From: Candidatus Pseudobacter hemicellulosilyticus
GTDB lineage: Bacteria > Bacteroidota > Bacteroidia > Chitinophagales > Chitinophagaceae
NCBI GenBank assembly: GCA_029202545.1
Contig: CP119311.1
Span: 6,076,001-6,140,000 of the forward strand
Direction: 5' to 3'
Length of the DNA: 64,000 nt
Positions 44,553 through 53,300 of this stretch are shown one piece after another. The first letter of the stretch is position 1, and the number at the start of each line of letters is the position of its first letter. The position numbers were made by a program, and so were the translations under genes. The notes under the pieces were generated by a model. The model did no database searches and had not been told where the DNA came from. It saw only the letters and a program-made list of their open reading frames with translations.

Positions 44553-44615
44553 TAACCCCTATTTTTCAGTGGATATATCAACAGCAGTTTGTAATACAGT
44601 AGTCAAGTAAGCAGG

Positions 44616-44742
44616 TTGGTTCGTCCAAAAAATGTTCTACAGCATTGAAGGTTCGGAAGTGGGGAAAGGCACCGTTTTCCCTGGCCCTGCAACTACAGCC
44701 GGTAACAGCATAGTGATGCAGGCCGGTTGGTTCGTCCCAAAA
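44616..44742 (+). repeat. Two intergenic copies of the GGTTCGTCCC motif
   Basis: TTGGTTCGTCCAAAAAA at 44616-44632 and TTGGTTCGTCCCAAAA at 44727-44742 lie between two convergent glycosyltransferase genes. Each is followed by a TTCTACAGC or TTCCTGCGCC segment, much like copies elsewhere. The gap 44553-44755 holds no gene that I can support. Confidence 0.8.
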
Positions 44743-44755
44743 TATTCCTGCGCCG

Positions 44756-45901
44756 TTAATCCGGCAAATCCTCCTGCAGTGATCCTACATACTCATCCAC
44801 TACCCGATCCACACTGAACTTTTTGATCACCAGCGAACGGCCATTCTTTCCCATACGCGCACGATCCTCAACAGAGAGGTTGAGCATGCGCTCCATTTTG
44901 TCGGCCAGATCAAAAGGATCCATCATTCTGCAGATATAACCGGTGGAATTATTCAGGACCACTTCCTTGCATCCCCTGTTAAAAGAGGTAATGATGGGCA
45001 GTTCCATACTGGCGGCCTCCATCAGGCAACGGGGCACACCTTCGTGGTAAAAAGAAGGGAACACGAAGCAGTCGGCCCTTTGCAGGAAAGGCCGTACATC
45101 ATTGGCAAAACCGCCGTAATGGATAAGTCCCTCCTCTTCCCATTTTACCAGGTCGGCCCTGTCAATAGAATCAGGGTGATGGTTCTCAAAAAAACCGATC
45201 AGCTCAAAGCGGACGTCATAATTTTTTTTCCGGAGTATCCTGGCCGCATCGGCATAGAGACCGATACCTTTACTGCGCAGCAGCCGGGTGCTCATGAGGA
45301 AAGTGAAGGGCCGGTCCCTCTGCGGGATGGTAGTATAATCAGGCGAGAAAAAATCCGTATTGACCCCTTCTCCCGGAAGGACCTTGATCTTTTCAATATT
45401 GATGATATTCTCTGTAATGAACACTTTTGCATCTTCGTTATTGAGGAACCAGACTTCCCGGGTATGACGCAGGGCTCTTTTATACAAATATTTGACCGTA
45501 TAATAAAGCCAGTTGCGTTTGGCAAAAGGATAACCGAGACCGGTGATCACGGCAATACTGGGAATACCGATAGCCGCAGCGGCCAGCGAACCATAAATAT
45601 TGGGCTTGGCTACGAAGTGGAAGATGAAATCAGGGCGATGCTCCTGGTATAATTTTTTCAGTTGCCGGTAGAAAATATAATCGTGGACCGGGTTAGACGT
45701 TTTATTGTCGAAATGCAGCGGGATGAATCGGCAGCCGGCTTTCACCAGGCGGGGGGAATAATCGTCGTCCGGCGCCATGACCATTACCTGGTAGCCCTGT
45801 TGCAGGAGCCCCCGGATCACATCCAGCCTGAAATTATAGACAGACCAGGCGCTGTTGGATACGAATGCAATGAGAGTATGTTGGATGGTTCCCGCGGACA
45901 T
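44756..45901 (-). CDS. Family 4 glycosyltransferase
   Basis: A 381-aa GT-B retaining transferase, probably acting on a surface polysaccharide or LPS. The N-terminal half has FVSNSAWSVYNFRLDVIRGL and FVAKPNIYGSLAAAAIGIPS. The C-terminal half has FLMSTRLLRSKGIGLYADAA and SFYHEGVPRCLMEAASMELP with the conserved Glu-x7-Glu region of GT4. The ATG at 45901 is chosen; an in-frame TTG two codons upstream is unlikely. It lies beside two other envelope-related genes. Confidence 0.92.
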   Translation of the reverse strand: MSAGTIQHTLIAFVSNSAWSVYNFRLDVIRGLLQQGYQVMVMAPDDDYSPRLVKAGCRFIPLHFDNKTSNPVHDYIFYRQLKKLYQEHRPDFIFHFVAKPNIYGSLAAAAIGIPSIAVITGLGYPFAKRNWLYYTVKYLYKRALRHTREVWFLNNEDAKVFITENIINIEKIKVLPGEGVNTDFFSPDYTTIPQRDRPFTFLMSTRLLRSKGIGLYADAARILRKKNYDVRFELIGFFENHHPDSIDRADLVKWEEEGLIHYGGFANDVRPFLQRADCFVFPSFYHEGVPRCLMEAASMELPIITSFNRGCKEVVLNNSTGYICRMMDPFDLADKMERMLNLSVEDRARMGKNGRSLVIKKFSVDRVVDEYVGSLQEDLPD

Positions 45902-45997
45902 GAGCAATAAGGAAATGGTATTTTAATTTCAAAAGTATAATTTCACGAACATATTTCAAGTTTTTATTACGGATAGTTTTCAATCGTTTTCACGCTG

Positions 45998-47287
45998 ATG
46001 CCTACTGTATTTTATACCTGTACACTGATCCTTGTCTTATCGCTCCTGGCCTGTTTCGGGATCTATTGGCTGTTACGCAGACAGCCACTGCCTGTTGCAC
46101 GATTATCCAGGCAGGAACTCCTGATCGCATTTGGGTACAAACTGCTTTTCGGCTGTGGCTATGGGTATATCTTTCTCCGGTATTTTGGCGGCGATGATAC
46201 CTGGATGCTCAACAACAGCAGCCTCTTTGAACAGGACCGGCTGCTACAGGATCCCTGGCTTTTCCTGGACGATCTCAAACCCTGGCTGGCCTTCCAGCGT
46301 AACCCCACTTTTATATCCGGGCTCAATAACCTGCTGGGCGACCTGGAATACCAGACTATCAGCAAATCGCTGGCCATTTTTAATTTCATCAGCGGGGGAA
46401 ACTATTACATAAACATCGTTTTCTTCAGTTTTATTACTTTCTGGGGACATTATTGGCTGTTCAGCCTGCTGGTAAAACTATACCCGGCGCGGCGCCGCTG
46501 GCTGTTTGGCCTGATCTTTTTTTTCCCGCCGGTGGTATTCTGGCTGAGTGGCATCCGGGGGGATGGCCTCCTATTCTTCTTTTTTGCCCTGACCCTGCTG
46601 CAGTTCCATAAATGGCTGCAGGATGGCAGAAAGACCGCCCTGGCCGGCGTACTGCTGGGATTATTTGGGGTGATGGTCTACCGGAGCCAGGTGGCCATGG
46701 TCCTGTTCCCCGCCCTGGCAGCCTGGGCCTGGACGGTGCGTGGCCGGCAGAAAGCCTGGTTATGCTTTGGCATCACCTGGCTGCTGAGCTTGCTGCTGTT
46801 CTTTGCCAGCAGTACATTACCGGGAAAGCTCAATCTGCCGGCTTCTGTAGCGGAGAAACAGCATGACTACCAGGTCCTGAACGGCAATACCCGATATGCG
46901 CTGGAGCCGCTGGAACCTTCGGTGAGCAGTTATGTACAGGTATTCCCCCAGGCGGTCCTCAACAGTTTTTTCCGGCCTTTTCCCTGGGAGGCCCGGGGGC
47001 CGCTGCAGGTGTTGGCGGCATTGGATGGCCTGCTTTTCTGGTTGCTGGCGGCCCTGCTGGTCTGGCAATGGTGGAAGAGCGGCCGCCAGCTCTCGACCGA
47101 TCCCCTGCTCTGGACCTTGTTCTGCTTTGGCATCACCTTATATATATTTATCGGGTATACGGTGCCCTTCCCCGGGGCTATTGTCCGGTATAAGATAGTG
47201 CCGGAACTGGGTTTCTACACCTGCTGGATGGTGCTGCTGCGGCCGTTTTCAGCGCGGGCAGGCAATACCGTTGGCCGAACAAATTAA
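45998..47287 (+). CDS. Polytopic membrane protein, GT-C-like
   Basis: A 429-aa inner-membrane protein with about ten hydrophobic segments (for example VFYTCTLILVLSLLACFGIY, WLFGLIFFFPPVVFWLSGI, ALAGVLLGLFGVMVYRSQ). An acidic FGGDDTWML loop early in the sequence is reminiscent of the catalytic Asp loop of GT-C glycosyltransferases. It lies next to glycosyltransferase genes, so a polysaccharide or glycan role is likely. The exact family cannot be named. Confidence 0.75.
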   Translation: MPTVFYTCTLILVLSLLACFGIYWLLRRQPLPVARLSRQELLIAFGYKLLFGCGYGYIFLRYFGGDDTWMLNNSSLFEQDRLLQDPWLFLDDLKPWLAFQRNPTFISGLNNLLGDLEYQTISKSLAIFNFISGGNYYINIVFFSFITFWGHYWLFSLLVKLYPARRRWLFGLIFFFPPVVFWLSGIRGDGLLFFFFALTLLQFHKWLQDGRKTALAGVLLGLFGVMVYRSQVAMVLFPALAAWAWTVRGRQKAWLCFGITWLLSLLLFFASSTLPGKLNLPASVAEKQHDYQVLNGNTRYALEPLEPSVSSYVQVFPQAVLNSFFRPFPWEARGPLQVLAALDGLLFWLLAALLVWQWWKSGRQLSTDPLLWTLFCFGITLYIFIGYTVPFPGAIVRYKIVPELGFYTCWMVLLRPFSARAGNTVGRTN

Positions 47288-47457
47288 AATAATATACATA
47301 TTTTATTTTTTCCGTGTTTTAACCTGCATTTTTAAGGAAACCAGGTAATTAATCATTGTTTTTCACATTTTCATCAAATAAATCCACATCACTATCGAAA
47401 AATTTTTTAAAAAAATAATTTATCGGTTTATTTGCACAAAGCAAAAAACACAAATTA

Positions 47458-49653
47458 ATGGAATCCTTACGTTTTAAAGCCATCAACGACCTGTCGACCC
47501 AGACCAATGGTCAAGTGACACCGGGATCTACCAAGATCACCGGCATTTTCGGTGAGAATGTATTTACCACAAAGGTTGCCCGTGAGTTTCTGAGCGATGA
47601 AGCTTACAAAAGCCTGAACAACTCTATCAAGGGTGGTAAAAAGATTGACCGTTCCATGGCTGCACAGATTGCTGCGGGTATGCGGCAGTGGGCTGAGAGC
47701 AAAGGGGTTACACACTATACACACTGGTTCCAACCGCTGACAGGAACTACGGCTGAAAAACATGATTCTTTCTTCACCCTGAAAGGCGACGGCAGCGCGC
47801 TGGAAACTTTTGACAGCGATGCCCTGATCCAGCAGGAGCCTGATGCTTCTTCTTTCCCTAATGGTGGTATCCGCGCCACTTTTGAAGCACGTGGTTACAC
47901 TGCCTGGGATCCTTCTTCCCCCGCCTTCATTATGGACATTGGCACTGGCAAAACCCTGTGCATTCCTACCATCTTTGTTTCCTATACAGGCGAAACACTG
48001 GACTACAAAGCGCCCCTGCTGAAATCGCTGGAGTCCCTGAACAAATCCGCTGTTGACGTTTGTAACTATTTCGATAAGAATGTAACCAAAGTAACTGCCA
48101 CCCTCGGATGGGAACAGGAGTACTTTGTTATTGACGAAGCACTGTTCAACTCCCGCCCTGACCTGGTGATGAGCGGCCGGACCGTATTTGGTCATGCCCC
48201 CGCCAAAGGCCAGCAGCTGGAAGACCACTACTTTGGTTCTATCCCTGAAAGGATCTACGCTTTCATGCGTGATTTTGAAGAAGAGAGCTACAAACTGGGT
48301 ATTCCCCTGCGCACCCGTCACAATGAGGTAGCGCCTGCACAGTTTGAGTGCGCTCCTATCTTTGAAGAAGTGAGCGTGGCTGTTGACCACAACACCCTGC
48401 TTATGGACATCATGGACCGTGTTGCCCGTCGCCACAAGCTGCGCGCCCTGCTCCATGAGAAACCCTTTGCCGGTGTAAACGGTAGCGGTAAGCACAACAA
48501 CTGGAGCATGGCCACCGACACCGGTGTGAACCTGCTGGCTCCCGGCAAAACGCCGAAGACCAACCTGATGTTCCTGACCTTCTTCGTGAATACGATCAAA
48601 GCCGTTCACGATTACAGCGATATCCTCCGTGCCTCCATCGCCTCTGCCGGTAACGACCACCGTCTGGGCGCCAACGAAGCCCCTCCTGCCATTATCTCCG
48701 TATTCATTGGCCAGTTCCTCTACAAAGTACTGGAAGATGTGAAAGAGCGCGTAGGCGGTAAATTCGACGAGCAGGACGAAGCTATCCTGAAGCTGGACCT
48801 GCACAGGAGCATCCCCGAGCTGCTGCTGGACAATACCGATCGTAACCGTACTTCTCCCTTTGCCTTCACCGGCAACAAATTCGAGTTCCGTGCTGTAGGT
48901 AGCGCCGCCAACTGCGCCAACGCTATGACCGCCCTGAACACCATCATGGCCCAGACGCTGAAACAATTCAAAACTGATGTGGATGGCCTGATCGAAAAAG
49001 GAGAGAAAAAAGAGATCGCCATCATGCACGTGATCCGCGAGTACATCGTGAGCAGCGAAAAAATACTGTTTGAAGGTGATGGTTACAGCGACGAATGGCA
49101 CCAGGAAGCGGAGAAACGCGGTCTGCCCAACGTACGCACCACTCCCCTGGCCCTGGATGCCATGGTGACCGACAAAGCCAAAAAACTGTATGAAAGCAAT
49201 AACGTGCTGAACCACGTAGAGCTGGAAGCCCGTCACGAGATTGAACTGGAAAAATACATCAAACGCGTACAGATTGAAGCCCGTATCATGGGTGAGCTGT
49301 GCACCAGCCATATTCTGCCCGCAGCCATCAAATACCAGAACCTGCTCATCAGCAACATCAAAGGTTTGAAAGATGTTGGTCTGGCAGAAGATACCTTCGC
49401 CAACCAGAAACAGGTCCTTATCAAGATCTCCGAGCATATCAACGTGCTCAGCGATCTGGTAACCAAAATGATCGAAGCCCGCAAAATAGCCAACGCTATG
49501 ACCAATACGCGGAGCAAAGCCATCGCTTACCAAAGCCAGGTAAAAGATGCTTACTTCGATGATATCCGCTACCGCGTGGACAAACTGGAGCTCCTGGTAT
49601 CCGACGACCTCTGGGCACTGCCTAAATACCGTGAAATGCTGTTCCTGCGATAA
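47458..49653 (+). CDS. glnN: Glutamine synthetase type III
   Basis: This ATP-dependent enzyme makes glutamine from glutamate and ammonia. The 731-aa length and motifs ITGIFGENVFTTKVAREFLS (N-terminal GSIII part), THYTHWFQPLTGTTAEKHDS, TLGWEQEYFVIDEALF, RHNEVAPAQFECAPIFEEV and GVNGSGKHNNWSMATDTG are those of GSIII, common in Bacteroidota, not GSI. It is a single-gene unit with a terminator at 49713. A long AT-rich leader (47288-47457) precedes it. Confidence 0.97.
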   Translation: MESLRFKAINDLSTQTNGQVTPGSTKITGIFGENVFTTKVAREFLSDEAYKSLNNSIKGGKKIDRSMAAQIAAGMRQWAESKGVTHYTHWFQPLTGTTAEKHDSFFTLKGDGSALETFDSDALIQQEPDASSFPNGGIRATFEARGYTAWDPSSPAFIMDIGTGKTLCIPTIFVSYTGETLDYKAPLLKSLESLNKSAVDVCNYFDKNVTKVTATLGWEQEYFVIDEALFNSRPDLVMSGRTVFGHAPAKGQQLEDHYFGSIPERIYAFMRDFEEESYKLGIPLRTRHNEVAPAQFECAPIFEEVSVAVDHNTLLMDIMDRVARRHKLRALLHEKPFAGVNGSGKHNNWSMATDTGVNLLAPGKTPKTNLMFLTFFVNTIKAVHDYSDILRASIASAGNDHRLGANEAPPAIISVFIGQFLYKVLEDVKERVGGKFDEQDEAILKLDLHRSIPELLLDNTDRNRTSPFAFTGNKFEFRAVGSAANCANAMTALNTIMAQTLKQFKTDVDGLIEKGEKKEIAIMHVIREYIVSSEKILFEGDGYSDEWHQEAEKRGLPNVRTTPLALDAMVTDKAKKLYESNNVLNHVELEARHEIELEKYIKRVQIEARIMGELCTSHILPAAIKYQNLLISNIKGLKDVGLAEDTFANQKQVLIKISEHINVLSDLVTKMIEARKIANAMTNTRSKAIAYQSQVKDAYFDDIRYRVDKLELLVSDDLWALPKYREMLFLR

Positions 49654-49712
49654 ACATGTTGCATGGCCATTCCCGCCTCTGGCGAGTGTGGTACACTGAC
49701 ATGACAAGCAAT

Positions 49713-49748
49713 GGGCTGTCTCTTGAATAAAGAGGCGGCCCTTTTTGT
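49713..49748 (+). terminator. Terminator of glnN
   Basis: A 12-bp stem with two G-T pairs (49713-49724 with 49730-49741) and a five-base loop is followed by TTTTTGTTTT. It lies 60 bp after the glnN stop. Confidence 0.8.
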
Positions 49749-50245
49749 TTTGGGGGGGATGGGAGATTTTATCAACAAGCGGCTCAGGTGAAGGGCTTTT
49801 GTTTTGAAGGAGCTATTCACTGTAGTCTTTTACGTACCGGCCACCTACCCCTGAGCTTATCCTTTTGGTTGCCCCAAGATTAGTAAGACACTTGAGCAAA
49901 ATCAAGAAATGCTCACCTATCCCCTTCAGGCATACCCCGTTCCGGTCAAAATTGGTTAATTGGGAGATAGATCATTGTAAATCCGGTAGAGAATGTATTA
50001 ATTTATCGGATAGACTATTAACCTTAAACCGCCTTACAATGACGACGATTGTTTGCAGCCCGCCTGTTAGTACCGGATGGCTACCTGCCATGCAGTATTC
50101 CCCATTTTTTCTTTCACAGCAAACTTGCGCTTCTTCTGCGAAGCATTCTGGCATCTTACAATATTATAAAGTAGGCCTGGTGAGCAACTCAGCAGGAGAC
50201 AACGTGTTCATACATGGTAGTAGATAATGAATGGGGAGCAGGTGC
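49749..50245. other. Gap between glnN terminator and tracrRNA, no supported gene
   Basis: About 500 bp with no convincing gene. A plus-strand frame of 120 codons (49865-50227) has composition and residues unlike a real protein and no family pattern. I see no repeat or known RNA here. Confidence 0.5.
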
Positions 50246-50251
50246 AGCAAT

Positions 50252-50330
50252 AAAAAAAAGCGACTTGCGCCGCCTTAGATGTTTTCACAACGGAATAATC
50301 CTTATTGTGACTTACTTTCAAAATTAGATC
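50252..50330 (-). ncRNA. tracrRNA of the type II-C CRISPR system
   Basis: Read on the minus strand, the RNA begins with an anti-repeat. TTGTGACTTACTTTCAAAA at 50305-50323 (plus sense) is identical over 19 bases to the start of the array repeat read on the minus strand. Then come AAGGATTATTCCG (nexus hairpin) and TTGTGAAAACATCTAAGGC. Last is a terminator GCGGC-GCAA-GTCGC (50260-50273) followed by eight T. This order (anti-repeat, nexus, U-tailed hairpin) is that of tracrRNA. It is divergent from cas9. It pairs with the crRNA and guides RNase III cutting and Cas9 loading. Confidence 0.92.
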
Positions 50331-50331
50331 T

Positions 50332-50361
50332 CCAAGGTATACAGAAAAATTGAAATCCAAA
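50332..50361 (-). promoter_or_regulatory. Promoter of tracrRNA overlapping the cas9 leader
   Basis: The minus strand reads TTTG (complement of 50358-50361), 18 bp, TACCTTGG (complement of 50332-50339), one base from TAnnTTTG. It would start RNA just before the anti-repeat, and it lies within 35 bp of the cas9 start codon, so the two transcripts share this short region. Confidence 0.6.
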
Positions 50362-50365
50362 AAAT

Positions 50366-53300
50366 ATGATCAAAAATATTTTAGGCCTTGATCTGGGTAC
50401 TAATTCAATCGGCTGGGCATTGATTGAGATCAATCCTGAAGATGGGTCGAGCAGCATTCAAGGGGCAGGAAGCCGTATAATCCCCATGACCCAGGATGTC
50501 CTGGGAAAATTCGACAGTGGCCAGAAAATTTCCCAGACAGCTGAGCGCACCAGGCTCAGAACCGCACGCCGGTTAAGAGAAAGATACCTGCTGCGCAGGG
50601 AAAGACTGCACAGGGTACTGAACATCCTCGGCTTTCTCCCTGAACACTATGCAGTAAAAATAGATTTTGAGAAAAGGCTGGGCCAATTCCTCCCGGAAAC
50701 AGAGCCCAAACTGGCTTATTCATTCAATACAGAATCAGGAAAGTCCGCCTTCCTGTTTCAGTCCTCTTTTGAAGAAATGATGGCTGAGTTTGCCCAATAC
50801 CAACCACAACTGCTGGAAGCAGGGAAAAAGATCCCTTACGACTGGACCATTTACTATCTCCGCCGGAAAGCGCTGACTCAAAAAATTGAGAAAGCAGAAC
50901 TGGCCTGGCTCCTGCTCCAATTCAACCAGAAACGTGGCTACAACCAGCTTCGCGGCGAGGAAGAAGAAGAAACCCCAGCCAACAAACGTGTAGAATTCCA
51001 TTCACTCAGGGTTGTTGACGTTACCGACAGCGACGACAGGAAAAAAGACGAAACCTGGTATAATGTACATCTCGAAAATGGCTGGATCTACAGGCGGCCC
51101 AGTAAAGTCCCACTGGACTGGACTGGCAAAACAAAAGAGTTTATCGTCACTACAGAACTGAACGACGACGGCACCGTAAAAACAGACAAAGACGGAAAAG
51201 AAAAGCGTTCTTTCCGCAGTCCTGCAGCAGACGACTGGACCCTGGTTAAAAAGCGTACAGAACACGAAATTGAGCTAAGCGGCAAAACAGTGGGAGAATA
51301 TATTTACTGTTCTTTGTTGCAGAACCCTGCACAAAAGATAAAGGGCAAGCTGGTTCGTACCATTGAAAGGAAATTCTATAAAGATGAACTTAAACGCATT
51401 CTTGAAAAGCAACTATCCCTACACGCTGAACTGCAGGATAAGCAGCTCTACCAGCAATGCCTGGATGAATTATATGAGCACAATGAAGCTCACCAGTTGA
51501 GTATTGGCAATAAGGATTTCGTCCATTTATTCCTGAATGATATCCTATTTTATCAGCGGCCCTTAAAAAGCAAGAAATCCCTTATCAGCAATTGCAAATT
51601 TGAGAGCAAACCATATGTCGTAAATGGGGTCCTGCAGCGCGAGCCTGTAAAATGTATTGCCCGCTCCCACCCTCTGTTCCAGGAATTCAGGGTATGGAAA
51701 TTTCTCCAAAGCCTCCGGATCTACCAAAAAGAAAAGATAGTCAACGGCAAACTGGAAACGGATGTCGATGTCACTACCTCATTTCTGCCTACAGCAGAGG
51801 ACCAGGTACAGCTTTTTGACTGGCTCAATGAACGCAAAGAAATTGATCAAAAGACATTTTTAAAATATCCCGGGTTTAAGCTGAAGAAAAATGTTATTGA
51901 TTACCGCTGGAATTTCCCGGAAGAAAAGACATACCCCTGCAATGAAACCAGAGCTTTATTGGAAAGCAGGCTATCAAAAGTTCCTGGTGTGCCTGCCGAC
52001 TTCCTTTCCCCTGACAATACAGAATCGCTCTGGCATATTTTATACTCCGTAGAGGATAAAACGGACATCATAAAGGCCCTGAAGACCTTTGCCGCCAAAA
52101 AAGAATTACCGGAAGAGTTTGTTGAACAATTCAGGAAGTTCCCTTCTTTCAAGAAAGAATATGGCGCTTATTCCGCCAAAGCGATCAAGAAACTGCTTCC
52201 TTTGATGCGACTGGGAAAAAACTGGTCAGCTGACAAGATCCATCCACAAACCAGAGAACGCATTGAAAAGCTCCTTACCGGTGAGTTTGATGAAAAAATA
52301 AGAGACCGTGTCCGGGAAAAGGCGCTTACCCTCACACATATTGATCATTTCCAGGGATTGCCCGAATGGTTGGCGTCTTATATCGTTTATGATCGACATT
52401 CGGAGGATGCCGGTGCTGATAAATGGAAAACGGCTGCTGAAATTCGATTATTGCCGCAACATAGTTTACGCAATCCAATTGTGGAGCAACTGATCAATGA
52501 ATCATTACAGGTTGTCCGCGATATCTGGAACGAATATGGCCAGGGAAAAGAAGGATTTTTTGATGAGATCCATGTTGAATTAGGCCGGGAAATGAAAAAC
52601 ACTTTGGCAGAGCGAGAGAAAATCAGCAAGCAAATGGCAGAGAATGAAAACACAAACCTTCGCATTAAAGCCTTACTGATAGAAATGCTGAATGATCCGG
52701 CATTTGAGAATGTACGTCCCTACTCACCTATGCAGCAGGATATTCTCAGGATCTATGAAGAAGGGGCATTGAATGCTCAGGACGGTAATATTCCCGAGGA
52801 AATTCTTAAAATATCCAAACTTGCTCAACCGACCAATGCTGAATTGAGCAGGTACAAGTTATGGCTGGAACAGAAATACCGGTCTCCTTATACAGGCAAT
52901 ATGATCCCGCTCAGCAAGCTGTTTACCCCGGCATATGAGATAGAGCATATTATCCCACAATCCAGGTATTTCGACAATTCTTTCAGCAATAAGGTCATTT
53001 GCGAGACGGCCATTAACCGGCTGAAAGAAAATGCCACCGCCTTCGAATTCATTCTGAAAAAAGGCGGAACGATAGTAGAATTAGGCATGGGCCAGACCTG
53101 TCAGGTTTTCAAGAAAGAAAACTATGAGTTATTCATAAAGGATAACTATGGAAAGATGCGTGGCAAGATGAAGAAATTACTGATGGAAGATATTCCCGAA
53201 TCCTTTATACAACGGCAGTTGAATGATAGCAGGTACATTAGCCGGGAGGTCAAGACCCTTCTGAGCAACATTGTCCGGGAGGAGGGAGAACAGGAAAGCA

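Noticed and set aside
47467..49707. A 746-codon open frame opposite glnN
   Set aside because: Same cause: antisense shadow of the GSIII gene with low-complexity, His/Gln/Phe-rich translation.
49865..50227. A 120-codon frame between glnN and the tracrRNA
   Set aside because: No recognisable domain, unusual composition and no promoter or conserved start; treated as non-coding.
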